Shown one piece after another: positions 17,040-25,309 of a stretch of 64,000 nucleotides of DNA. The position numbers and the translations under genes were made by a program. The notes below the pieces were generated by a model that worked only from the letters and a program-made list of their open reading frames with translations, was not told where the DNA came from and did not search any database. This stretch comes from an uncultured bacterium (lineage in GTDB: Bacteria; Bacillota; Clostridia; Lachnospirales; Lachnospiraceae): NCBI GenBank assembly GCA_947383005.1, contig CANDBT010000006.1:62001-126000 (forward strand), given 5' to 3'. The first letter of the stretch is position 1, and each line of letters opens with the position of its first letter.

Positions 17040-17310
17040 CGCAGAGTGCGAGCAATCCGGGTATTATAGGGGCCAAAAGTCTTTTGGCCCCAACATCTTA
17101 AAATAGAATTTTGGCTGGCTGCCATAGGATAGGCTATGGGGTAGATGGTTAGCAGTTCCGTATTGCGGTAGGTCAGCGCCGCAATACGGCTTTTATGCAC
17201 AGCCCCATGCAGAGGGAGTATGCCGCAGAAGCGGTGCATGAGGCGTGCGGTGAGTAGGGGGGAATTTTCCCTACTTGATTGGAGTAAACAACCTGAAAAG
17301 GGAGGGAAAG
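17040..17310 (+). promoter_or_regulatory. hairpin-rich spacer inside the surface-protein operon
   Basis: No gene seen. Three strong inverted repeats occur in order: GGGGCCAAAAG/CTTTTGGCCCC (about 17070-17094), CCGTATTGCGG/CCGCAATACGG followed by CTTTT (about 17157-17193), and GTAGGG/CCCTAC (about 17254-17275). The second resembles an intrinsic terminator, so it may lower transcription into later genes. The first and third belong to repeat families seen elsewhere in the window (34.68 kb and 31.80 kb). Confidence 0.6.
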
Positions 17311-17874
17311 ATGAAGAAAAAAGCCATGATTTTCCTGGTAGCATTACTGATGGCGGTAAGTGCATGTGCGGGCGGGACGCTGGCCTATTTAACGGATACA
17401 ACCAGTAGCGTGAGCAATACATTTACCGTGGGGAACGTGGATATTACCCTGACGGAGAGCGAAGGGACGAAAACAGCGGCGGACAGGGAATTTAAAATGG
17501 TGCCGGGAAATGAGATAAAAAAGGATCCGCTGGTTGAGGTTGCCGAAGGCAGCGAGGATTGCTGGTTGTTTGTCAGGGTTGAAAAATCGGATAACCTTGA
17601 TGATTTTATCCGTTATGAAGCGGCTGAGGGATGGTCGGCGTTGTCTGGGGAAGATGAGGTATATTATCGGGCGGTAAATGCCGACAGCCAGGGTAAAGCC
17701 TTTCCGGTGCTGAAAGATAACCGGGTTTTTGTCAGGGATGACGTCACAAAGGGACAGATGGACGAAATTGTCGGAGGGAAGGTAAAAGAGCCGTCATTGT
17801 CCTTTACCGCTTATGCTGTCCAGAAGGCCAATATAGCGACAGTTGACGAAGCATGGAAGCAGATAGAGCCGTGA
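17311..17874 (+). CDS. SipW-dependent TasA/camelysin-like exported protein 3
   Basis: A 187-residue protein with GGTLAYLTDTTSSVSNTFTVG after the hydrophobic signal, then NVDITLTESEG and MVPGNEIKKDPLVEVAEGSEDCWLFVRVEKS, the camelysin/TasA pattern. It is shorter than the first two and matches the SipW-exported families seen in Clostridium genomes. The start ATG 17311 follows GGGAGGG. It lies downstream of the hairpin spacer and may be a minor or capping subunit. Confidence 0.83.
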   Translation: MKKKAMIFLVALLMAVSACAGGTLAYLTDTTSSVSNTFTVGNVDITLTESEGTKTAADREFKMVPGNEIKKDPLVEVAEGSEDCWLFVRVEKSDNLDDFIRYEAAEGWSALSGEDEVYYRAVNADSQGKAFPVLKDNRVFVRDDVTKGQMDEIVGGKVKEPSLSFTAYAVQKANIATVDEAWKQIEP

Positions 17875-17984
17875 TCCTTTGATGGAGCAGGGCATACACA
17901 AGGGTTTCCGCAAAAAGGAGCGGGAGTCTTTGTGTATGTCTTACTGGAAGATAGCAGGTTTTCCGTAAGCCCTATGCATGATTC

Positions 17985-18112
17985 CTTTTTATATCATAGG
18001 AAAGTGCGCCCTATGATACAAAACGCTCCGCGAGATGCGCGCTTCGCGCAAAGGAAGATGGTTGTTGTCACAACCGCGCTCCAGCGCGAGTGTGCGCTAA
18101 GACGCACACACT
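17985..18112 (+). repeat. dispersed palindromic repeat, copy B
   Basis: TATCATAGG (17992-18000) pairs with CCTATGATA (18010-18018), followed by CAAAACGCTCCGCGAG as in other copies. The following part is unique here but also palindromic: GCGCGCTTCGCGC, GCGCTCCAGCGCG and GTGTGCG..CGCACAC. It separates two genes of the same operon (17874 and 18135), so the RNA hairpins would be transcribed in the polycistronic message. Confidence 0.75.
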
Positions 18113-18134
18113 TTAAATATGAAGAGGTACAATT

Positions 18135-18710
18135 ATGAAGAAAAAAATTATCCTTGCCCTGGCGGCAGTTGCGTCTTTCTTGTCAATAAGCGTCTACGGC
18201 TCCTATGCGTATCTTACCGCAGAGATAAAGACAGAGAATGTCATCACGGCAGGAAATTTAAAAATTGCCCTGATCGAAACTTCGTCTGCGGAGGATGGCT
18301 TTGGGGCGGCCGTGGCAGGCAGGTTAAATGGCGTAATGCCGGGAAAGACAATATCCAAGATTGTGCAGGTGGAAAATAGGGGGGATAATGAAGCTTATGT
18401 CCGTGTTCAGGTAAAGAAAGATATTATCCTGGCAGAGGGAAATAGCAGTCCGGATTTGAGTTTGGTGACGTGTGATTTCAACAAAGAATATTGGATTGAC
18501 GGAAATGACGGCTATTATTATTATCGGGACAGCCTGGAAGCAGGACGCCGGACAGTACCGTTGTTTGAGAAGGTGGCATTTGATGCTTCCATGGGAAATT
18601 TGTATCAGGACAGCAGGATACGCATGGAGATTAAGGCGCAGGCTACTCAGGTAGCGAACAACGGAGAGAGCGTTATGGAGGCCAAGGGCTGGCCGGAGGA
18701 CGGGGAATAA
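18135..18710 (+). CDS. SipW-dependent exported protein 4
   Basis: A 191-residue protein. MKKKIILALAAVASFL is followed by YGSYAYLTAEIKTENVITAGNLKIAL, the alternate signal typical of SipW substrates, and then a beta domain with VMPGKTISKIVQVENRGDNEAYVRVQVKK and DGYYYYRDSLEAG. The D-G-Y-Y-Y-Y pattern is typical of one SipW-exported family known from Clostridium perfringens genomes. It is directly upstream of the large VWA adhesin (15 bases), suggesting they work together. Confidence 0.83.
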   Translation: MKKKIILALAAVASFLSISVYGSYAYLTAEIKTENVITAGNLKIALIETSSAEDGFGAAVAGRLNGVMPGKTISKIVQVENRGDNEAYVRVQVKKDIILAEGNSSPDLSLVTCDFNKEYWIDGNDGYYYYRDSLEAGRRTVPLFEKVAFDASMGNLYQDSRIRMEIKAQATQVANNGESVMEAKGWPEDGE

Positions 18711-18725
18711 AGGGGGAATGGAGCA

Positions 18726-21700
18726 ATGAAATTTAAGGGGAAAAAACAGCTCAGCGCATTCCTGATCGGTGTTTTGGTGATGATGAGCGGGGCGCCGCAT
18801 TTAACCGTTTCCGCTGCTGTCAATAATGCAGAAAATCAAAAGGATGATTTTTTTGTCAGCAGCAATGGGACAAAATATGATCCTGCTTACGATCCCTATA
18901 TTTGGGATGAAGATATACAAGATTATGATGAGGATAGCGAAGAATACGCGGATTTGATCAAAACCTTAGCGAGTCCATCCGATTTTGGCAGTTGGCTAGG
19001 GGGGAAACTGGCGAGTCCGGCCAATATGGCTTCGGCATCAAATGCGGATCAGGGCGGCGAAACCGTAGTTTTTACGGAGGCCGGACCGTTCCTTGCGCCA
19101 GTATCCGCCGATTCGGCTCGCCGGCAGATGAAGGCGGGAATACCGGCAGGGGAAGATTCTGCCGACGGAAGCGGATTGATCCTCAATAAAACGGCTGAGG
19201 CGGATCAAGACAATGAGGGGGAATACCGTATCCGCCTGGAGGCTTATACTACAGGAAAAGGGATTTCTTCGGCAGAACCCTGTCCGGCAGACATCGTGCT
19301 GGTGCTGGATCAATCCAGCTCGATGGCTTATGATTTTGAGGGGGAATTTACGTTTTTGCAGGAAGACCGCAGGCAGTATGCGATGAAACAAGCGGTAAGC
19401 CAATTTATCGAGCTGGTTAGCGAAAAATTCAATTGGTCGGCTACCGATCATCGGATGGCAGTTGTGACGTTTGGAGAAAAAGCTTCTGTTTTAAGCAATT
19501 GGAATTTCGTGGATGAAGACGGGAAAGAAGCCCTTTTGGATGCCGTCAGCAGCCTGGATGATTTGCCTTCGGGCGCGTCGGATCTTGCTGCCGATATCGA
19601 AGAGGCGGGGAACCTGATGGACGGTGGTTATCGCTATATTGGCAGCCATACGGCCAGGCAGAAAGCCGTGATTGTATTTACGGACAGCGTGCCGACGGCT
19701 GCGTCCGGTTTCGATACGGAGATGGCCGATGAGGCAATCCAAGGCGCAAAAAAGCTGAAGGACGGCGGAGTGGCTGTTTATTCGGTAGGAATTTTCCACG
19801 GGGCAAACCCGGATGAATTATATGGAGACGCATGGAGACGCCAGGAACCGTTCCCGCATACCTTATGCACAGGGGAGGTGGGAAGCTGCTGGGGAGGTTC
19901 CTGGGTGTCAGTTCTGTTTGAGCGGAATGATTTCCCGGGAATCGATATAGCGGCAGGCAACCGTTTTTTAAACTATTTGTCGACGAATTCCCATGACGCG
20001 GAAGAAACCGGCGTCATCAGGGATCTGATGATGAAGGCGCCGGGATTTGGAATTGCCGGCCCGGGATATACCATAACAAAGAATTATCCTTGTGAAAATA
20101 ATGGTTATTATCTGACGGCTGACGGTCAGGATTCCCTGGAGGACATATTTACGTCAATCAGCCAAAATATTTCTGTTGCGGATATTGTCCTGGGGACGGA
20201 GACGGCAGTAGAAGACAGGATTTCTCCTTATTTTGAGTTTGCCGATATTCATGATATTTCGGTGACGACGGCAGACTATCAGGGAGACGGCAGGTTTGGA
20301 GAAGCATCAGACGCATTACCTGGAGAATTTCAAGTAGATATAAGGGCAGAGGAGGGGAGGCAGAGCCTGTCGGTAACGGGGTTTGATTTCGATAAATATT
20401 ATGTCGCGGAAGAACCCCGGGAGGTTGGCGGGGAGCTTGTAAGAGGAAAGAAGCTGGTCATCGAATTCAATATAAAACCGAGGGAGGGCTTCCTGGGAGG
20501 GAACGGAGTTCCCACTAATGGAGGAGAATCCGGAGCATATGACAGAAAAGATGGACGGGATATCCGGATTGGAGGATTTTCAATCCCGGAAGTGGATGTT
20601 CCTATTCCTGAGTTGATGATAGAAGCTTTGCCCAAAAATGTGTACCTGGAGGGAAGAATGAGCGAGGCTGATTATCGGGAAGGGGTATTGGTCAAATGCG
20701 GCGACACGGTAATTCTCGGAGAAGGGAAAGAAGAGCTGGAAGAGTGGCAGTCGGCTTACGTAAAGCTTCCGGATATTTCGGATATCGCTGTCAATTACCC
20801 GACGGGGAGCCTGTTGGACGATACGGGATATACCTTGTCTTATACGTTATTTCCCAAGAAGGCAGGTTCGGTTGCTTCATCGGAAACGGCTGTGAGCGAA
20901 ACGGCGGATATTCTTGTCTATAAGCCGGTGATGCTTTTTGGGGATGGGGAGATTTTCTATGGGGAAGAGCTGGCAGATGGTTATGGCTATGACGCTGACA
21001 AAGACCCTGTTGTATCCTGGGAGCATGAGGGGAAGGCTAAAACGGACAGCACGGTCATGGCTTGCCGGGAACCACGGTTTTCTTTTACTTACCGTTATGA
21101 CTCATCGAAGGTGGCCGGCGGGAAGGTAAATACCAAGGTTGTCCTTCCGGTGAAGGTGGAGGCAGTTGTGGCAGATTGGCAGCCCGGTGAAGGAAAGACA
21201 GCCGGGGCGGACCCGCACCCTGATGAGAGCGGGGAGAATCTGATAAGCCATGTGATTTTTGCCCACAGGGATTGTATGGGTACCGGATTCAAGGAAATGG
21301 ATGCATATCCCGGATACCATTTCCTGCTCCATGTTAAGACCGGGTCGCTTACGGTTAAAAAAGTGATAGAAGATGACATCGGGAAAGGAGAACCTTTTGT
21401 ATTTACGGTTAAAAAGGATGGCATACCCTATACCCAATGTACGGTTTTAGGAAACGGCATGGTGACGATATCCGAATTGCCTTTGGGAAATTACGAGATT
21501 GAAGAGGAGACAAATAGAGGTACGCTGGCCTGGCGGTACGGCGCCCCGGAATATGGGGATTTCGCCGCTCAGGCAGATTTGACCAAAGATAATCCTGCTC
21601 TTATTTTCACCTGTACAAACAGAATAGAAAATCGTCGGTGGCTGAACGGCAGCGACAGGACAATTCATGAAAGGCAGCCGGAGAAAACGCCTTACAGCCC

Positions 21701-21833
21701 GTTGGCCAGCGGTTTTTTGCGGAGAGAGGGAATACCGGGAGGAAAAGAGGAGTGGCTGAAGAAATTTGATGATCCGGATATGAGGCTGTATGGTGAAGGA
21801 ATGAGAAATAAAACCGTGGGAGGTGACCGGTGA
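18726..21833 (+). CDS. VWA- and Cna-B-domain surface adhesin
   Basis: A 1035-residue secreted protein with an ordinary Sec signal (VSAAV near residue 30). An acidic, low-complexity linker (35-170) leads to a von Willebrand A domain starting near residue 190 with the MIDAS motif DQSSS at about 195. Beta-rich segments follow, then a Cna-B-like domain near 870-935 (LTVKKVIEDDIGKGEPFVF). The C-terminus lacks LPXTG and any membrane anchor, which is unusual for such adhesins. It may be held by the fibre or by the LPRTG protein encoded two genes later. It is probably the tip or binding component of the surface structure. Confidence 0.85.
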   Translation: MKFKGKKQLSAFLIGVLVMMSGAPHLTVSAAVNNAENQKDDFFVSSNGTKYDPAYDPYIWDEDIQDYDEDSEEYADLIKTLASPSDFGSWLGGKLASPANMASASNADQGGETVVFTEAGPFLAPVSADSARRQMKAGIPAGEDSADGSGLILNKTAEADQDNEGEYRIRLEAYTTGKGISSAEPCPADIVLVLDQSSSMAYDFEGEFTFLQEDRRQYAMKQAVSQFIELVSEKFNWSATDHRMAVVTFGEKASVLSNWNFVDEDGKEALLDAVSSLDDLPSGASDLAADIEEAGNLMDGGYRYIGSHTARQKAVIVFTDSVPTAASGFDTEMADEAIQGAKKLKDGGVAVYSVGIFHGANPDELYGDAWRRQEPFPHTLCTGEVGSCWGGSWVSVLFERNDFPGIDIAAGNRFLNYLSTNSHDAEETGVIRDLMMKAPGFGIAGPGYTITKNYPCENNGYYLTADGQDSLEDIFTSISQNISVADIVLGTETAVEDRISPYFEFADIHDISVTTADYQGDGRFGEASDALPGEFQVDIRAEEGRQSLSVTGFDFDKYYVAEEPREVGGELVRGKKLVIEFNIKPREGFLGGNGVPTNGGESGAYDRKDGRDIRIGGFSIPEVDVPIPELMIEALPKNVYLEGRMSEADYREGVLVKCGDTVILGEGKEELEEWQSAYVKLPDISDIAVNYPTGSLLDDTGYTLSYTLFPKKAGSVASSETAVSETADILVYKPVMLFGDGEIFYGEELADGYGYDADKDPVVSWEHEGKAKTDSTVMACREPRFSFTYRYDSSKVAGGKVNTKVVLPVKVEAVVADWQPGEGKTAGADPHPDESGENLISHVIFAHRDCMGTGFKEMDAYPGYHFLLHVKTGSLTVKKVIEDDIGKGEPFVFTVKKDGIPYTQCTVLGNGMVTISELPLGNYEIEEETNRGTLAWRYGAPEYGDFAAQADLTKDNPALIFTCTNRIENRRWLNGSDRTIHERQPEKTPYSPLASGFLRREGIPGGKEEWLKKFDDPDMRLYGEGMRNKTVGGDR

Positions 21834-22429
21834 TGGATGGGAAAAAAAGGGGTTTTGTTTTGATCACCAGTTTGCTGGCCGTATTTCTGCGTACGGCCGG
21901 AACGACAACGGCTTTTCTCGTTACCAGGAGCGAGTCCATCGAAAATCGCTTTCAGGCCGCAATAGTGGCCTGTGAAGTGGAGGAAGAATTTGACGGAGAG
22001 GAAAAAACCAGCATTGTTGTAAAAAATACCGGTACGGCTACCGCTTACGTGAGGGTGAAACTGGTGAGTTACCGGATCAATGACAGGGGTGAGCATATCG
22101 GAGGTATGGCGGAAGTCCCGGCATTTTTGCCGGGGACAGGCTGGCGGGCTGACGAGAGAGGTTATTATTATTACCGCTATCCGCTCGCTCCGTCAGAGAG
22201 TGAAGAAAACTCGGAAACAACCGGCAATTTGATAGCTCCGCCTGGTAAGATGGTTTTGAAATTATTTCCGGAGGAAGACGGGGGCGGCAGACAGGTGGTT
22301 GAAGTTATTGCCGAAGCAATTCAGAGCAGCCCTATGGACGCGGTAAAAGATGCGTGGCCGGAAGAAATTATTGATTGGCTGTCTGCGGATATGCAGCAGG
22401 AAAAAGCGTCTGATGCTGATGGCATGTAG
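21833..22429 (+). CDS. SipW-dependent exported protein 5
   Basis: A 198-residue protein. The signal TTTAFLVTRSESIENRFQAA fits the alternate SipW type but is degenerate (F-L-V in place of Y-L-T). The mature domain has SIVVKNTGTATAYVRVKLVSY and RGYYYYRYPLAP, shared with protein 4. Its ATG overlaps the stop codon of the VWA gene (TGATG), a sign of coupled translation and matched amounts. GGGAGGTG lies upstream. It is probably an adaptor between the adhesin and the fibre. Confidence 0.78.
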   Translation: MDGKKRGFVLITSLLAVFLRTAGTTTAFLVTRSESIENRFQAAIVACEVEEEFDGEEKTSIVVKNTGTATAYVRVKLVSYRINDRGEHIGGMAEVPAFLPGTGWRADERGYYYYRYPLAPSESEENSETTGNLIAPPGKMVLKLFPEEDGGGRQVVEVIAEAIQSSPMDAVKDAWPEEIIDWLSADMQQEKASDADGM

Positions 22430-22440
22430 GAGGTGCGGGG

Positions 22441-23256
22441 ATGGAAAAAAAGAAAAAAGAGTTTGCGGCTTTTGTCCTCGCCTGGCTGTTTGCGGCGCTG
22501 GCAGTATTGCCGGTTCATGCGGCAAGCAGTACCGTGTCCTATGAAGGGGGCGCGGAGCAGTTTGTCCTTATTCCGTCAGACGGGAATCTGTTCCCTGATT
22601 TTGCGGGAGTGATGCCGGGGGACAGTTTGACTCAGGTCATTACGGTGCGCAACGGAGCAAGAGCCGACGGCGGGGTGAAGCAGTATCTGCGAGGAGAGAG
22701 TACGGATGAGACAGTGGAAGGCTTTTTAGAGCAGATGACGCTGGTTGTCCGGCAAGGGAATACGGTTTTGTCTGAGGATACGGCAGAAAAGACAGCAGGT
22801 CTTACGGAAAACGTCCTTTTAGGGCATTTTACCAATAAGGGGGAAATTACCCTGGAGGTAACTTTGCATATCCCTATTGAGATGGATAACCGTTTTCAGG
22901 AAGCGGCGGGGAAGCTGACATGGGTATTTACCGCGGAGGAGCTGGATGCCGGAAGGAATCCTTCAGGAGGCGGAGGAAGCTCCGGCGGCGGGAACGGTTC
23001 CGGTTCCGGATCGCCCGGCAATGGAACCGTGGAGATAGGCGAGGGGACTACGCCGCTGACGGGCAATCTTCCTGATGTGATATCCCAGATAATCCCGGAG
23101 ACGATCCGGGATGCGCTGGCGCCTTTGGCGGCGCTGCCGCGGACCGGCGATGGGTTGAATACAGGGTTGTGGGCTTTTTTGGCAATCGTTTCCGTCTGTG
23201 CTTTGGCCGGATTGGTGATCGTGAGAAAGCGGATGAGGAAAAACAGCAATAGATAG
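22441..23256 (+). CDS. LPXTG-anchored surface protein
   Basis: A 271-residue protein with a Sec signal ending VHAAS near residue 30, a beta domain with FAGVMPGDSLTQVITVRNGA (a TasA-like pattern without the alternate signal), a Gly/Ser-rich linker near 178-198 and a sorting signal: LPRTG at about 234, a hydrophobic helix and basic RKRMRKNSNR. A sortase should link it to peptidoglycan. No sortase gene lies in the window, so a housekeeping enzyme must act. It is the likely wall anchor of the surface structure and the last gene of the operon. Confidence 0.88.
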   Translation: MEKKKKEFAAFVLAWLFAALAVLPVHAASSTVSYEGGAEQFVLIPSDGNLFPDFAGVMPGDSLTQVITVRNGARADGGVKQYLRGESTDETVEGFLEQMTLVVRQGNTVLSEDTAEKTAGLTENVLLGHFTNKGEITLEVTLHIPIEMDNRFQEAAGKLTWVFTAEELDAGRNPSGGGGSSGGGNGSGSGSPGNGTVEIGEGTTPLTGNLPDVISQIIPETIRDALAPLAALPRTGDGLNTGLWAFLAIVSVCALAGLVIVRKRMRKNSNR

Positions 23257-23311
23257 AGAAAAAAGTTGTAAAGACAGTGGCGAGAGAGGATTTTGAAGAG
23301 GGAAAAGGCAT

Positions 23312-23345
23312 CAGGCAGGCAGTTCCGTTAAGGAGCGCCTGCCTG
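23312..23345 (+). terminator. terminator of the surface-protein operon
   Basis: CAGGCAGGC (23312-23320) pairs perfectly with GCCTGCCTG (23337-23345), followed by TTT. It lies 56 bases after the last gene of the operon. Confidence 0.65.
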
Positions 23346-23515
23346 TTTGGCAATCGGAACGGACGAATGAACAATAACCCTCCCGTGGAAAAGAACGGAA
23401 GAAATATTGAAATATGCTTTTGAAAATGATATAATTTTTTACATCATGAAAAAAAAGATGGGCAATCGTTCATCGTTCGGATTGCTGTAAAATTTAGCAG
23501 ATTTAAGGAGGAAAA

Positions 23516-24271
23516 ATGAATCGCTCAGGCAGACTAAAGATTTTTGTGGTTGTCATATCTATAGTTGCGGCTGTGATTTTGGCGGCTATCGTATTCGGTG
23601 CGTTTTTTTTATGGCGCAGCGGGAATGATATTGACGGACAACGGCTGTTAGAAGATTATTTTGAGGAAAATACGGGATATACTTTCCATGAGGAACAGTA
23701 TCAGGAATGTTACCGCTACGCGATTAATGATATGGTCAGACAGCTTTCCGGAAAGATGGTTTATTTGCTGGAGTCGGCAGGGCTTAGCGCCGACGGGGTT
23801 GATACTGATGAGATTGCGGAATTGGCTGGTGATAAGATATCCGGTTATTTTTCTCGTTCGGATAATCAAATTACTCTGGTTGATGCGGTGCTTTCCCGTT
23901 CTTCCGCTAAAGTCGGGAAGATCAAAAGGAATGGCGATACGGCCACGGCAGAAGTGACGGTGACATCTGTGGATATCACGGATGTGAACCGCATGCTGAT
24001 CGATGATAGCGTCAGTGTACAGAAATTTGCAGTTCTGGCGGCTCAGCTGGTTCTGGAAAGAACCCCCGGCGTTGGCGTCGAATGGATTAAAAATCTTATC
24101 AAAGGGGATCTCTCCTTTGTATTGGATGGTTTTGTGGAAAACGCAAAAAAGACGAAGTGCGAGAAGAGCTATGTCGGCCAGGTGGAATTTCAGTATCATA
24201 AGGATACTGGAGAGTGGAGCATCTGTTCTATAGACGAGGGGTTATTGAAGGCATATTACGGAATGGATTAA
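23516..24271 (+). CDS. membrane-anchored protein of unknown function
   Basis: A 251-residue protein with one N-terminal membrane segment (about residues 8-34) and a large outside domain with no recognised family. The domain has a helical part (YRYAINDMVRQLSGKMVYLLES) and a possible beta region (TATAEVTVTSVDITDVN), similar in style to lumazine-like or DUF-type lipoprotein domains, but I cannot name it. AGGAGG precedes the ATG. It has its own upstream promoter region (23400-23500, with TATAAT at 23428-23433) and is 11 bases from luxS, so probably co-transcribed with it. Confidence 0.65.
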   Translation: MNRSGRLKIFVVVISIVAAVILAAIVFGAFFLWRSGNDIDGQRLLEDYFEENTGYTFHEEQYQECYRYAINDMVRQLSGKMVYLLESAGLSADGVDTDEIAELAGDKISGYFSRSDNQITLVDAVLSRSSAKVGKIKRNGDTATAEVTVTSVDITDVNRMLIDDSVSVQKFAVLAAQLVLERTPGVGVEWIKNLIKGDLSFVLDGFVENAKKTKCEKSYVGQVEFQYHKDTGEWSICSIDEGLLKAYYGMD

Positions 24272-24282
24272 AGGAGAAGAAA

Positions 24283-24765
24283 ATGGAGAAGATAACCAGT
24301 TTTACGATCAATCATTTGAAATTGCTGCCGGGAGTTTATGTGTCGCGCAGGGACAAGGCAGGAGATACGACAGTTACTACGTTTGATATTCGGATGACGA
24401 GACCTAATTTTGAACCTGTGATGAATACGGCAGAAATCCATGCGATTGAACATTTGGGGGCGACATTTCTCAGAAATCACAAGGATTTTGCGGATAAAGT
24501 GTTGTATTTTGGCCCTATGGGCTGCCGGACCGGTTTTTATTTGCTGCTGACGGGAGATTTCCAGTCGAAAGATATTGTCCCCCTGATGAGGGAAATGTTT
24601 TCCTTTATCCGGGATTTCGAAGGCGATGTGCCGGGAGCGTCTGCCAGGGATTGCGGCAATTATCTGGATATCAATTTGCCTATGGCCAAATATATTGCCG
24701 GGCGCTATCTTGAGGAAACATTGTCGGTGATTGACGAAAAAAGGTTGAATTATCCGGAAGATTGA
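24283..24765 (+). CDS. luxS: S-ribosylhomocysteine lyase LuxS
   Basis: A 160-residue enzyme that splits S-ribosylhomocysteine into homocysteine and DPD, the precursor of autoinducer-2. It acts in the activated methyl cycle. The metal-binding motif HAIEHL, the catalytic Cys in GPMGCRTGFYL near residue 83 and the ARDCGNYL region near 125 are all present. Length matches the family. AAGGAG lies 7-8 bases before ATG 24283. It is followed after 19 bases by the sigma-like gene. Confidence 0.97.
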   Translation: MEKITSFTINHLKLLPGVYVSRRDKAGDTTVTTFDIRMTRPNFEPVMNTAEIHAIEHLGATFLRNHKDFADKVLYFGPMGCRTGFYLLLTGDFQSKDIVPLMREMFSFIRDFEGDVPGASARDCGNYLDINLPMAKYIAGRYLEETLSVIDEKRLNYPED

Positions 24766-24784
24766 AACTGACAGGGAGGCAAAT

Positions 24785-25306
24785 ATGCACGATGATGTAT
24801 ATCAGATGTATCTGGATGAAATCCGCCTGATTCCTGCCTGTACGCTTAGGGAGGAACAGATACTCCCTCTTCAGGCAAAAGAAGGGGACGAGGAAGCCAG
24901 AAAGCGTCTTTTGGAAGGTATGTTGCATTATGCGGTGGAGCTGGCCGGAAAATATAAAAACAGAGGGCTTTTGGCAGGAGATCTGGTACAGGAGGCCAAT
25001 ATGGGGCTGATTATGGCCGTGGACCGGTATGAAAGCGGAGATTTTCGCCAATATGCCAAAACAGTGATGACGGAATGCCTGGAAGCCGCTGTGGCTGAGC
25101 AGAAAAGGGAAGCGCAGGTATCGGAAGAATTGGTTGCCAGGGTTAATGTGCTGAAAGATATTTCGGCAATGATGGCGGAAGATTTGGGACGGGAAGCAAG
25201 CGTAGAGGAACTGGCGCAGAAGATGAAAATGACGGCAGATGAAATTAAAGATATTATGAAGTTGACTCTGGATGCCATGAGCGTCAGCCCTGATGCGGAG
25301 ATTTGA
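24785..25306 (+). CDS. sigma-70-like protein lacking region 4
   Basis: A 173-residue protein. The start (VYQMYLDEIRLIPACTLREE) matches sigma region 1.2; residues about 40-105 match region 2 (LVQEANMGLIMAVDRYESGDFRQYA); the end (DISAMMAEDLGREASVEELAQKMKMTADEIKDIMKLTLDAMSV) matches region 3. It stops before region 4, which normally reads the -35 element and contacts the beta flap. It may compete with the main sigma factor, act as a modulator, or be a truncated paralogue. GGAGG lies 4 bases before the ATG. Confidence 0.75.
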   Translation: MHDDVYQMYLDEIRLIPACTLREEQILPLQAKEGDEEARKRLLEGMLHYAVELAGKYKNRGLLAGDLVQEANMGLIMAVDRYESGDFRQYAKTVMTECLEAAVAEQKREAQVSEELVARVNVLKDISAMMAEDLGREASVEELAQKMKMTADEIKDIMKLTLDAMSVSPDAEI

Positions 25307-25309
25307 TCT

